Below are positions 8,634 to 17,219 of a stretch of 64,000 nucleotides of DNA, one piece after another. The stretch is from CADEDH01 sp963732695 (GTDB lineage Bacteria > Actinomycetota > Acidimicrobiia > Acidimicrobiales > SZUA-35), in NCBI GenBank assembly GCA_963732695.1, contig CAVTAP010000007.1, positions 310,001-374,000 of the forward strand, read 5' to 3'. The position numbers were made by a program, and so were the translations under genes. How positions within the stretch are numbered: the first letter of the stretch is position 1; each line of letters opens with the position of its first letter. The notes below the pieces were generated by a model. The model searched no databases. It saw nothing but the letters and a program-made list of their open reading frames with translations, and was not told the origin of the DNA.

Positions 8634-10736
8634 ATGGCCGCGCGACCGACGCCCCTCGACCGCTACCGCAACATCGGCATCATGGCCCACATCGATGCCG
8701 GCAAGACCACCACCACCGAGCGCATCCTCTACTACACCGGCAAGAACTACAAGATCGGTGAGGTCCACGACGGCGGCGCCACGATGGACTGGATGGCCCA
8801 GGAACAGGAGCGCGGCATCACGATCACGTCGGCCGCCACCACCTGCTTCTGGAACGACCACCGGATCAACATCATCGACACCCCCGGCCACGTCGACTTC
8901 ACCGTCGAGGTGGAGCGCTCGCTGCGGGTGCTCGACGGTGCCGTGGCCGTGTTCGACGGTGTGGCCGGCGTGGAGCCCCAGACCGAGACGGTGTGGCGCC
9001 AGGCCGACCGCTACGGCGTGCCCCGCATGTGCTTCATCAACAAGCTCGACCGCACCGGCGCCGACTTCTACTACTGCCTCGACACGATCAAGGACCGGCT
9101 CACCCCCAACGTGGCCGTGACCCAGCTCCCGATCGGTATCGAGAGCGACTTCATCGGCGTGGTCGACCTGATCAAGATGAAGGCCCTGATGTGGTCGAAG
9201 GCCATCGACGAGAAGGACCTGGGGGCCACGTTCGACGAGGTCGAGATCCCCGCCGATCTGGCCGACCGGGCCGCCGAGTACCGGGCCACCCTGGTCGAGG
9301 TCATCGCCGGTGTCGACGAGGAGCTCATGGAGCGCTACCTCGAAGACGAGGACTCCTTCACGCCCGAGGATCTCCGGGCCGGTCTGCGCCGGGCCACGAT
9401 CGCCGGCGAGCTGGTGCCGATCCTGTGCGGCAGCGCCTTCAAGAACAAGGGCGTCCAGCCTCTACTCGACGCCGTGGTCGACTACCTCCCCTCGCCGCTC
9501 GATCTTCCCCCGGTGGAGGGCACGCAGCTCAAGGGCGGCGATCCGGCCACCCGCAAAGCCAGCGACGACGAGCCGTTCTCGGCTCTGGCGTTCAAGATCA
9601 TGACCGCCCCCAACGTCGGCAAGCTCACCTACTTCCGGGTCTACTCCGGCATGCTGGACAAAGGCACCCAGGTGCTCAACACCCGCACCGGGGCCAAGGA
9701 ACGTATGGGCCGGCTGCTGGAGATGCACGCCAACAAGCAGGAAGACCGTGACACGGCCTTCGCCGGCGACATCATGGCCGCCATCGGCGTCAAGAACGTC
9801 AAGACCGGCGACACCCTCACCGACGTGAGCAACGCCATCGTGCTGGAGTCGCTCACCTTCCCCGACCCCGTGATCCACGTGGCCGTGGAGCCCAAGACCA
9901 AGGCCGACCAGGACAAGATGGCCCGCGCCCTCTCCGCCCTGTCCGACGAGGACCCCACGTTCAGCGTCAAGACCGACGAGGAGACGGGTCAGACCATCAT
10001 CGCCGGCATGGGCGAGCTGCACCTCGAGGTGCTGGTCGACCGGATGCTGCGCGAGTTCAAGGTCGACGCCACGGTGGGCAAGCCGCAGGTGGCCTACCGC
10101 GAGACGATCAGCGCCTCGGTCGACAAGGACACCTACACCCACAAGAAGCAGACCGGTGGCTCGGGCCAGTACGCCGAGGTCACGATCGCCATCGAGCCCT
10201 CGGGCCCCGGCGGCGGTTACGAGTTCGTCGACAAGATCACCGGCGGCCGCATCCCCAAGGAGTACATCCCCTCGGTGGACCACGGCATCCAGGACGCCAT
10301 GACCACCGGCGTGCTGGCCGGGTACCCCACGGTCGACGTGCGGGTCACCCTGCTCGACGGGAAGTACCACGACGTCGACTCGTCCGAGATGGCGTTCAAG
10401 ATCGCCGGCACCATGGCCTTCAAGCAGGCCGCCCGGCGGGCCAAGCCCGTGCTCCTGGAGCCGATCATGTCGGTCGAGGTCGTCACCCCCGAGGACTACA
10501 TGGGTGACGTGATCGGCGACCTGAACTCCCGGCGGGGCAAGGTGGGCCAGATGGAAGCCCGGGGCATGAACCAGGTCATCCGGGCCGATGTCCCCCTCTC
10601 GGAGATGTTCGCCTACTCCAACGATCTTCGGTCGAAGACGCAGGGTCGGGCGACCTACACCATGCAATTCCACAGCTATCAGCAGACTCCCGGGAACGTG
10701 CAGGAAGAGATCGTCCAGCGCATCCGGGGCGAGTGA
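8634..10736 (+). CDS. fusA: Translation elongation factor G
   Basis: This is the 700-residue ribosomal translocase GTPase. The G1 motif AHIDAGKTTTTE is near residues 18-29. The switch-I RGITITSAAT, G3 DTPGHVDF, G4 NKLD and the C-terminal domains with GMGELHLEVLVDR and QVAYRETI follow in the usual order. Length and domain order are those of canonical EF-G. Codon use is strongly C-ending like rpsL and rpsG, in sharp contrast to the next gene, tuf. A spacer of 66 bp separates it from tuf. Confidence 0.98.
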   Translation: MAARPTPLDRYRNIGIMAHIDAGKTTTTERILYYTGKNYKIGEVHDGGATMDWMAQEQERGITITSAATTCFWNDHRINIIDTPGHVDFTVEVERSLRVLDGAVAVFDGVAGVEPQTETVWRQADRYGVPRMCFINKLDRTGADFYYCLDTIKDRLTPNVAVTQLPIGIESDFIGVVDLIKMKALMWSKAIDEKDLGATFDEVEIPADLADRAAEYRATLVEVIAGVDEELMERYLEDEDSFTPEDLRAGLRRATIAGELVPILCGSAFKNKGVQPLLDAVVDYLPSPLDLPPVEGTQLKGGDPATRKASDDEPFSALAFKIMTAPNVGKLTYFRVYSGMLDKGTQVLNTRTGAKERMGRLLEMHANKQEDRDTAFAGDIMAAIGVKNVKTGDTLTDVSNAIVLESLTFPDPVIHVAVEPKTKADQDKMARALSALSDEDPTFSVKTDEETGQTIIAGMGELHLEVLVDRMLREFKVDATVGKPQVAYRETISASVDKDTYTHKKQTGGSGQYAEVTIAIEPSGPGGGYEFVDKITGGRIPKEYIPSVDHGIQDAMTTGVLAGYPTVDVRVTLLDGKYHDVDSSEMAFKIAGTMAFKQAARRAKPVLLEPIMSVEVVTPEDYMGDVIGDLNSRRGKVGQMEARGMNQVIRADVPLSEMFAYSNDLRSKTQGRATYTMQFHSYQQTPGNVQEEIVQRIRGE

Positions 10737-10802
10737 CGCAGCTACACCAAGAAACAGCTACACCGAGAACAGCTCGTTCCGGAATTTCGAAAGGACAAGA
10801 CC

Positions 10803-11990
10803 GTGGCCAAGGCCAAGTTCGAGCGCAACAAGCCTCATGTGAATGTTGGGACGATGGGGCATATTGATCATGGTAAGACGACGTTGACGGCGGCGATTAC
10901 GAAGGTGTTGTCGGATCGTGTTGCTGGTAATACGGCGACGGCGTTTGAGAATATTGATAAGGCTCCTGAGGAACGGGAGCGTGGTATTACGATTAATGTT
11001 GCGCATGTGGAGTATGAGACGGCGGCTCGTCATTATGCGCATGTGGATATGCCGGGTCATGCTGATTACATCAAGAACATGATTACGGGTGCGGCTCAGG
11101 TTGATGGGGCGATCTTGGTGGTGTCGGCGGCTGATGGTCCGATGCCGCAGACCCGGGAGCATGTGTTGTTGGCTCGTCAGGTGGGTGTGCCGGCGATCGT
11201 GGTGGCCTTGAACAAGGCGGACATGGTTGATGATGAGGAGCTTCTGGAGCTGGTTGAGCTCGAGGCTCGTGAGTTGCTGACGGAGTACGAGTTTCCGGGT
11301 GATGATGTTCCGGTGATCCATGTGTCGGCGTTGAAGGCCCTGGAGGGTGATTCGGCGGCGGGTGACAAGATCATGGAGTTGATGGACGCGGTTGATTCGT
11401 ATATTCCGGAGCCTCTGCGGGAGTTGGATAAGCCGTTCTTGATGCCGATTGAGGATGTGTTCTCGATTACGGGTCGGGGGACGGTGGTGACTGGCAAGGT
11501 TGAGCAGGGCACGGTTCACACGGGTGATGAGTTGGAGATCGTTGGTATCCGTCCGACGAAGAAGACGATTTGTACTGGTGTTGAGATGTTCCGGAAGTTG
11601 TTGGATCAGGGGCAGGCGGGTGACAACATTGGTGCGTTGTTGCGTGGTGTGAACAAGGATGAGGTGCAGCGGGGTCAGGTGTTGGCGAAGCCGGGGTCGA
11701 TCACGCCGCATACTGAGTTCGAGGCTCAGGTGTATGTGTTGACGAAGGAGGAGGGTGGTCGTCATAAGCCGTTCTTCGGGAATTATCGTCCGCAGTTCTA
11801 TTTCCGTACGACTGATATTACGGGGACGGTTCGTCTGCCGGAGGGTACGGAGATGTGTATGCCGGGTGATAACACGGAGATGACGGTTGAGTTGATCAAC
11901 CCGATCGCCATGGATGAGGGTCTGCGGTTCGCTATTCGTGAGGGTGGCCGGACGGTAGGCGCCGGCCGCGTCACCAAGATCATCAAGTAA
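10803..11990 (+). CDS. tuf: Translation elongation factor Tu with atypical codon usage in its central part
   Basis: The 395-residue EF-Tu starts at a GTG (MAKAKFERNKPHVNVGT) with GAAAGGA upstream. All GTPase motifs are present: GHIDHGKTTLTAAI, DMPGHADYIKNM and NKAD. It delivers aminoacyl-tRNA to the ribosome. Codons for the first 10 residues and for about the last 12 (from 11955) end mostly in C or G, like the neighbours. The roughly 1.1 kb between uses mainly T- and G-ending codons (ATT, GAT, GGT, GTT, ACG, TTG). That pattern looks like gene conversion or replacement by a foreign tuf between host-like ends. The protein itself appears intact. Confidence 0.97.
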   Translation: MAKAKFERNKPHVNVGTMGHIDHGKTTLTAAITKVLSDRVAGNTATAFENIDKAPEERERGITINVAHVEYETAARHYAHVDMPGHADYIKNMITGAAQVDGAILVVSAADGPMPQTREHVLLARQVGVPAIVVALNKADMVDDEELLELVELEARELLTEYEFPGDDVPVIHVSALKALEGDSAAGDKIMELMDAVDSYIPEPLRELDKPFLMPIEDVFSITGRGTVVTGKVEQGTVHTGDELEIVGIRPTKKTICTGVEMFRKLLDQGQAGDNIGALLRGVNKDEVQRGQVLAKPGSITPHTEFEAQVYVLTKEEGGRHKPFFGNYRPQFYFRTTDITGTVRLPEGTEMCMPGDNTEMTVELINPIAMDEGLRFAIREGGRTVGAGRVTKIIK

Positions 11991-12009
11991 CCGATCGGGG
12001 ATTCGAGAG

Positions 12010-12330
12010 ATGGCAGGCAAGCAGAAGATCCGGATCAGGCTCAAGGCCTACGATCACGAGATCATCGACCAGTCGACGAAGAAGATCGTCGAGACCGTGG
12101 CCCGTACCAATGCCGAGTTCCGGGGGCCGATCCCGTTGCCAACGGAGAAGCACCGCTTCTGCGTGATCCGGTCGCCCCACAAGGACAAGGACAGCCGGGA
12201 GCACTTCGAGATGCGGGTTCACAAGCGCCTGATCGACATCCTCGAACCCAACCCCAAGACCGTCGACTCCCTCCAGCGGCTCGAGCTGCCGGCCGGCGTC
12301 GATATCGAGCTGAAGATCCAGGAAGTCTAA
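12010..12330 (+). CDS. rpsJ: 30S ribosomal protein S10
   Basis: The 106-residue protein has the conserved KIRIRLKAYDHEIIDQS start and the GPIPLPTEK and SREHFEMRVHKRLIDI segments. It sits in the small-subunit head and is also known as NusE, the partner of NusB in antitermination. It follows tuf after 19 nt and uses host-like codons again. It is normally the first gene of the S10 operon directly before rplC. Here it is followed by hairpins and a terminator, and rplC lies 12.6 kb away. Confidence 0.97.
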   Translation: MAGKQKIRIRLKAYDHEIIDQSTKKIVETVARTNAEFRGPIPLPTEKHRFCVIRSPHKDKDSREHFEMRVHKRLIDILEPNPKTVDSLQRLELPAGVDIELKIQEV

Positions 12331-12368
12331 GGAACCCTCTCGGGTTCCCGGGAACCCTTCGGGTTCCC
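12331..12368 (+). repeat. Two tandem short hairpins right after rpsJ
   Basis: GGAACCC/GGGTTCC (12331-12348, 4-nt loop) and GGGAACCC/GGGTTCCC (12350-12368, 3-nt loop) follow the rpsJ stop immediately. They are near-copies of each other. They probably act with the larger stem at 12391-12423 in transcription termination or 3'-end stability. Confidence 0.6.
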
Positions 12369-12390
12369 GACTTACCCCCAAACCTGACGA

Positions 12391-12423
12391 ACGAGCCCCC
12401 ACCCCGAAACGGTGGGGGCTCGT
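12391..12423 (+). terminator. Strong hairpin terminator after rpsJ
   Basis: A perfect 13-bp stem (12391-12403 with 12411-12423) has a 7-nt loop CCGAAAC. No U-tract follows, as is common in GC-rich actinobacteria. It closes the str-rpsJ transcription unit before the accessory block. Confidence 0.7.
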
Positions 12424-12548
12424 CGCGTTCCCGGGGGAGGGGAGGGGATCGATCCCCGGGCCGGAGGCGGAACCGTCCGGTGCCCCCGGGCGTCCATCTG
12501 ATCGACACGCCGGACGACCCGGCAGCCGACGACGAGAGCGGGAACACG

Positions 12549-13190
12549 ATGGCAACGAATGGTTCGGCGGCCGGCAGGCGCCTGGGCGGTCTGGCCCTGA
12601 CGGTGGCGGCGACGCTGCTGGCCGTAGGGTGCTCCAGCAGCGGCTCCGACGGGGGCGGCACGGCCGACGGCACGTCGGCCCCGTCGACCGAGGCGGGCAC
12701 CGGCGGGGGGGCAACCGCCACCACCGCATCGGGCGCCGGCAGCCCGGCGACGCCGGGGGCGCCGATCGCCTCCACCGAGGGCTACGGGATCGACGACACG
12801 AGCGGTGCCGACATCCCGCTGCGGATCGACATCGTCGCACTGGAGCCGGCGTCGAATGACACCGTCCTGCTCCGCTTCGCCGTCACCAACACCTCGGAGA
12901 CCCTCAACCTGCCGGTGGGCAACGCCATGGGGGCCGGCGTGCTGCAGGACGACGTGAGCGGCGTCAGCCTCATCGACCTGTCGCAGAACCTGCGGTACCT
13001 GGTGCTCGTGGACGACGACAGCAACTGCCTGTGCACCGAGACGGAGACCAACGCCCAACTGGTGCCGGGCCAGACGCGGGAGTTCGAGGCCCGGTTCCCG
13101 GCGCCGCCGGCCTCCACCACGGCGGTGGACGTCCAGGTCGGCCCGTTCGGCACCGTCCACGACGTGCCCCTGGGCGGCGGCGATGCGTGA
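12549..13190 (+). CDS. Secreted lipoprotein of unknown function
   Basis: The 213-residue protein has a signal peptide ending in the lipobox LLAVGC (Cys near residue 25), followed by a Ser/Gly/Thr-rich linker. A C-terminal domain of about 140 residues (IDIVALEPASNDTVLLRFAVTN) resembles the beta-sandwich folds of secreted immunoglobulin-like domains. The ATG at 12549 is chosen over an in-frame GTG-type start at 12480 because it places the signal peptide at the N-terminus. The stop overlaps the start of the OmpA-family gene by 8 bp, so the two are probably co-translated and act together at the cell envelope. Confidence 0.7.
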   Translation: MATNGSAAGRRLGGLALTVAATLLAVGCSSSGSDGGGTADGTSAPSTEAGTGGGATATTASGAGSPATPGAPIASTEGYGIDDTSGADIPLRIDIVALEPASNDTVLLRFAVTNTSETLNLPVGNAMGAGVLQDDVSGVSLIDLSQNLRYLVLVDDDSNCLCTETETNAQLVPGQTREFEARFPAPPASTTAVDVQVGPFGTVHDVPLGGGDA

Positions 13191-13788
13191 CCACCGTCGT
13201 GGCCGACCCGGTCGCCTGACGGCGGCCGCCGCCACCATGGCCGTCGTCCTGGTCGCCGCCGCGCCGGCCCTGGCCGACCGGTCGCCCTCCGACCCGGCCA
13301 CGGTGTCGATCAGCCGGGAGACCAGGGTGGTCGAGCGGTCGCGCCTCGTCATCGAACGGCGGGTCGTCCCCTACGACGGACAGACCCTCACCGAGCGGGG
13401 CGGCGGCCAGGTGACGGTCACCCTCGACGCCGAGGTCCTGTTCGAGCTCGATCAGGCCACGCTCACCCCCGAGGCCACCGACAGCCTCCGGGATCTGGCC
13501 CAGACGATCAACGGTCGGCGGGCCGCCCCCGGCATCACGGTGGTGGGTCATACCGATGCCCTGGGCACCGACGCCCACAACCTCGACCTGTCACAGCGGC
13601 GGGCCGCCGCCGTGCGGGACTTCCTGGCCCCCCTCCTGGTCGGGAGCGACGTCGCCTTCACCGTCGAGGGGCGGGGATCGGCCGAGCCGGTGGCCCCCGA
13701 CACCAGGTCCGACGGCAGCGACAACCCCGAGGGGCGGCGCCACAACCGCCGGGTGGAGGTGACGTTCACCGCCCGCTCCGACAGCTAG
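13183..13788 (+). CDS. Secreted OmpA-family peptidoglycan-binding protein
   Basis: The 201-residue protein has an Arg-rich N-terminus, a signal peptide ending near ALA-D (about residue 28), and a C-terminal OmpA-like domain at about 80-195. Diagnostic segments are VLFELDQATLTPEA, ITVVGHTDALGTDAHN and LSQRRAAAVRDFL. These domains bind the diaminopimelate peptide of peptidoglycan. The gene overlaps the upstream lipoprotein gene by 8 bp, which supports a shared envelope function. It is unusual to find this pair immediately after rpsJ. Confidence 0.8.
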   Translation: MRDHRRGRPGRLTAAAATMAVVLVAAAPALADRSPSDPATVSISRETRVVERSRLVIERRVVPYDGQTLTERGGGQVTVTLDAEVLFELDQATLTPEATDSLRDLAQTINGRRAAPGITVVGHTDALGTDAHNLDLSQRRAAAVRDFLAPLLVGSDVAFTVEGRGSAEPVAPDTRSDGSDNPEGRRHNRRVEVTFTARSDS

Positions 13789-13837
13789 AGCCGTACCTCC
13801 TACCAGGGAGTTCGGGGCCCGCTATCCTTCTGGTGGC

Positions 13838-15676
13838 GTGGACACGATCGGTCGATACGAGATCCTGTCACGGATCGGGTCCGGCGGGTTCGCCACCGTC
13901 TACCGGGTGCGCGACCCGGTGCTCGACAGCGAGGTGGCGGTCAAGGTGTTGGCCGACAACTGGGCCGGCACCCCCGAGATCCGGGACCGGTTCATCCGCG
14001 AGGCCCAGATCCTGCGCCGGATCGATTCCGACCGGGTCGTCACCGTCCACGACATCGGCGAGCTGCCGTCGGGCCAGCCCTATTTCGTGATGGCCCTGGC
14101 CGACCGGGGCACGCTGGAGAGCCGCCTCGACGAGGGCATCGCCATCACCCCGACCGATGCCATGACCGTGGCCCGGGGCATGGCCACCTGTATCACCGTG
14201 ATCCATTCCCACGGGTTGATCCACCGTGACATCAAGCCCAGCAATCTCCTGATCGCCGGGCCCCGTCAGGCCACCGCCGGCGGCCCTCCACCGGCGCCCC
14301 GCTCGGCGGTCCTGGACGCCAGCGAGCGCCTGGTCATGGGTGACTTCGGCCTGGCCAAGGACATCGAGCTCCATACCACCGGGCTCACCATCGCCGCCGG
14401 CTCCGGCGGGTACGCCGCCCCGGAGCAGATGGCGCTGGCCGGCATCCCCAGCCGGCGCACCGACCTGTTCGCCGCCACCGGGGTGTTGTACCGGGTGCTG
14501 GCCGGCCGCCGGCCTCCCGGTTTCGATCTCGAACACCGCATCGTGCCCTTCCCCGACGGGGAGTGGTGGATGGCGGGCTCGCTGGGCGCCTTCTTCCGGG
14601 AGGGCATGAGCTACGAGCCCGAGAACCGCCACGAGTCGATCGACCACTGGCTGGCCAGCTTCACCGCCGCCCTGGCCCCCTACGAGGGCACACCGGCGGC
14701 GGCGCCGGTGCCCGCCGCACCGCCCGTCCCGCCGGCGCCTCCGTCCCGGTCGGCTCCGGCCGATCCGTCCACCCATCCCACCACCCTGATGCCGGCGGCC
14801 CGGTCGGTCGAGACCAGGCCCCCACCGACCGATCTCGACGACACCGTCCACCGGCCCACCTACCCGGGCAGCGCCGGGACCCAGAACCCGCCTTCCTACA
14901 CCGGCTCGCCCTACACCGGGTCCGCCCCGTACACCGGCTCGCCCTACACCGGGCCCGGCCCGGGGGCGGGTGGGCCACCGTCGCAGGCGGCGCCGCCGCC
15001 CTTCTCCCACCTCGCACCGTCGTCGCCCTACGGCACCGCCGTCCCGTCGGGGGTGTCGGCCCCGGCGGCGTCACCGGCCTCGGGGCTGGGGCCGGGCCCG
15101 GCACCGGTCCGCCGGAGCCGGCGGTGGTTCCTGGGGGGCCTGGTGGTGGTGGCGGCCGGAGGGGCCGCCGCCGGGGGCTGGTACCTGTTGCAGCCCGACG
15201 GCCCGGCCATCGATGGACCGGCCACGATCGTGGCCGGTCGGTCGGCCACCTACACCGCCACCCTGGCCGGGGCCACGGGCTACGAGTGGACCGACCCCAA
15301 CGGCCAGGTCCAGCCGATGCCGAGCCTCCAGGTGAACGGCGTGATCCCGGGCACCATCACCATCGGCGTGGTAGGGCTGACCGCCGGCGGCCGTTCCGTC
15401 ACCACCACCCGCACCATCCAGGTGCTGGCCGACCCCGACGGGCCCCTGATCGAGGGGCCGGGCACGGTCAAGGTGAACGAGACCGCCACCTACAGCTACA
15501 GCTACGGCGGCGAGGGCCAGAACCCGGTGTGGATCGACCCCGAGGGCCGCCAGTCGCAGGGCGATCAGTACCGGGTGACGGCGTCGTCTCCCGGGCGGTA
15601 CCTCATCCGCCTCCAGCTCGACCGGCCCGGCTCAACCCGCATCGGCGCCTCCCGGGAGATCCAGCTCGTGGAATGA
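13838..15676 (+). CDS. Receptor-type Ser/Thr protein kinase (PknB-like) with two external Ig-like repeats
   Basis: This is a 612-residue protein. The kinase domain (about 7-275) has the glycine loop IGSGGFATV, Lys36 in AVKVL, catalytic HRDIKPSN with Asp131, DFG at 169-171 and the APEQ motif. A long Pro/Ala/Ser/Thr linker follows, with YTGSP repeats near 350-370. A transmembrane helix lies at about 429-448 (FLGGLVVVAAGGAAAG). Outside it are two similar beta domains, each starting with GP..I-[DE]-GP. Penicillin-binding PASTA repeats are not seen. A TATCCT -10-like box ends 9 nt before the GTG start, so the mRNA may be leaderless. It probably senses an envelope state; the ligand is unknown. Confidence 0.88.
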   Translation: MDTIGRYEILSRIGSGGFATVYRVRDPVLDSEVAVKVLADNWAGTPEIRDRFIREAQILRRIDSDRVVTVHDIGELPSGQPYFVMALADRGTLESRLDEGIAITPTDAMTVARGMATCITVIHSHGLIHRDIKPSNLLIAGPRQATAGGPPPAPRSAVLDASERLVMGDFGLAKDIELHTTGLTIAAGSGGYAAPEQMALAGIPSRRTDLFAATGVLYRVLAGRRPPGFDLEHRIVPFPDGEWWMAGSLGAFFREGMSYEPENRHESIDHWLASFTAALAPYEGTPAAAPVPAAPPVPPAPPSRSAPADPSTHPTTLMPAARSVETRPPPTDLDDTVHRPTYPGSAGTQNPPSYTGSPYTGSAPYTGSPYTGPGPGAGGPPSQAAPPPFSHLAPSSPYGTAVPSGVSAPAASPASGLGPGPAPVRRSRRWFLGGLVVVAAGGAAAGGWYLLQPDGPAIDGPATIVAGRSATYTATLAGATGYEWTDPNGQVQPMPSLQVNGVIPGTITIGVVGLTAGGRSVTTTRTIQVLADPDGPLIEGPGTVKVNETATYSYSYGGEGQNPVWIDPEGRQSQGDQYRVTASSPGRYLIRLQLDRPGSTRIGASREIQLVE

Positions 15677-15692
15677 GGCCCGCCGGCCACGG

Positions 15693-17117
15693 TCAGGACA
15701 GGACGGTGGACAGGGCGTCGAGGGCGGCGTGATGCCCGCACATGCCGTGCACGCCGGCTCCCGGCGGGGTGGAGGCCGAGCACAGGAACAGCCGGGGATT
15801 CGAGGTGCGGTAGGGGTGCAGGCGCCACCCGGGACGGGCCAACAGGCCGGCGCCGGCCGGTGAACCGCCACCGATGTCGCCCCCCACGTAGTTCTCGTTG
15901 TGGAGCTCGAACCAGGCCGGGCCGGCGACGTGGCGGGCCACGATCGTGTCCCGGAAGCCCGGGGCGAACCGCTCGATCTGGGCCTCGATCGGCGCCGTCA
16001 TGTCCACCGTGGACCCGTTGGGCACGTGGCAGTAGGCCCACAAGGTGTGCCGGGTGGCCTCCGGCGGGCGGCGGGCCGGATCGAACAGGCTCTGCTGGGC
16101 CACCAGCACGAAGGGCCGCTCGGGATGGCGGCCGGCGGTGACCTCGGCCTCGCTGCGGGCCACCTCCCGCCAGGTGCCCCCGACGTGGACGGTGCCGGCG
16201 GCCGTGCACACCGGCGCGGCCCATGGCGCCGGCTCGCTGATCAGGTAGTCGACCTTGAACACGGCCGGCCCGGGGCGGAAGCGCCGGTAGCGGGCCCGGT
16301 CCCGGTCCGACAGGTCCCCGGCCGCGATCTGCGCCACCTGGGGTGGCGACAGGTCGAACAGGACGGCCCGGGCGCCGGCCACCTGGCCCATGGTCCGCAC
16401 CGCCTCGCCGCACCGGACCTCCCCGCCGTGGGCCTCCAGCTCGGCCACCATGGCCTCGGCCAGGCGCTGGGAGCCCCCGGCCACCACCGGCCAGCCGGCG
16501 TGATGGGCGGCGGCGGCCAGCGTCACCCCCATGGCGGTGGTGAGCGGGTGGCTGAGGGGGAGGAAGGAGTGGGCGGCGGCGCCGGCCAGCAGAGCCGCCC
16601 CCTCCGGCCCGGCGAAGGTCCGGGCCGTGACCGTGGCCGGCACCAGCCCGGGCAGCCCGAACCGGGCGAGGGCCAGGGGGTGGCGGGGTGGGTGCAGGAT
16701 GGGGCCCAGGGCGGCCGGAGCCCAGCGGTCCCAGTTGCGGGCCGGCCACCCGACCAATTGGTCCCACCGGGTGCCGTCGGGGCCGAGGGCGGCCGCTGTG
16801 TCGGTCAACGAGCGGCGCACCGCGCCCGCCCGGCCGCCGTCGAGCGGATGGGCCAGGGCCACCGGGGGGTGGATCAGCTCCAGGCCCCGGGCGGCCAGGT
16901 CGAGCGAGGCGAAGAAGGGGGAGGCGGCGGCCAGGGGGTGGATGGCCGAACACACGTCGTGGCGGTACCCGGGCTCGGTCAGCTCGGCCGTCCGGGTGCC
17001 GCCGCCCGGCTCGGGGCCGGCCTCCAGCACCCGGACCGAGCGGCCGGCCCGGGCCAGGGTGATGGCGGCGGCCAGCCCGTTGGGGCCCGACCCGACCACG
17101 ATGGCATCCACGGTCAT
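15693..17117 (-). CDS. FAD-dependent oxidoreductase of the phytoene desaturase (CrtI-like) family
   Basis: The 474-residue protein starts with a dinucleotide-binding fold, VVGSGPNGLAAAITLARAG, and the E-A-G-P-E-P-G-G-G-T-R-T segment typical of phytoene-dehydrogenase-like enzymes. Near the C-terminus, FLCSASTPPGAGVHGMCGHHAA matches the FAD-binding end of the family. The substrate is unknown; a polyene or other lipid is plausible. It converges on the kinase gene with only 16 bp between stops. No carotenoid synthesis genes are adjacent. A second, more distant family member lies at 20396-22048. Confidence 0.82.
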   Translation of the reverse strand: MTVDAIVVGSGPNGLAAAITLARAGRSVRVLEAGPEPGGGTRTAELTEPGYRHDVCSAIHPLAAASPFFASLDLAARGLELIHPPVALAHPLDGGRAGAVRRSLTDTAAALGPDGTRWDQLVGWPARNWDRWAPAALGPILHPPRHPLALARFGLPGLVPATVTARTFAGPEGAALLAGAAAHSFLPLSHPLTTAMGVTLAAAAHHAGWPVVAGGSQRLAEAMVAELEAHGGEVRCGEAVRTMGQVAGARAVLFDLSPPQVAQIAAGDLSDRDRARYRRFRPGPAVFKVDYLISEPAPWAAPVCTAAGTVHVGGTWREVARSEAEVTAGRHPERPFVLVAQQSLFDPARRPPEATRHTLWAYCHVPNGSTVDMTAPIEAQIERFAPGFRDTIVARHVAGPAWFELHNENYVGGDIGGGSPAGAGLLARPGWRLHPYRTSNPRLFLCSASTPPGAGVHGMCGHHAALDALSTVLS

Positions 17118-17134
17118 CAGCCCCAGTGTGCCCG

Positions 17135-17219
17135 GGCCGGGTGGAACTCAGGACAGGGTGAAACTCATGACAGGGTGAGGCTCAAGACCGGGTGAAGCTC
17201 AGGAGAGGGTGAAGCTCAG
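17135..17219. repeat. Five 17-bp tandem repeats spanning the 3' end of the lipoprotein gene
   Basis: Units of 17 bp follow each other at 17135, 17152, 17169, 17186 and 17203. Each resembles GAGAGGGTGAAGCTCAG with one to a few changes. The unit at 17186-17202 contains the stop codon of the lipoprotein gene (minus strand, stop at 17199-17201). The array therefore looks like repeated duplication of the last codons, outside the reading frame. Confidence 0.75.

Noticed and set aside
10758..12044. 428-codon open frame antisense to tuf
   Set aside because: It exists because the unusual T- and G-ending codons of tuf leave no stops in one antisense frame. The translation is low-complexity (Arg/His/Leu/Thr/Ile) and matches no family.
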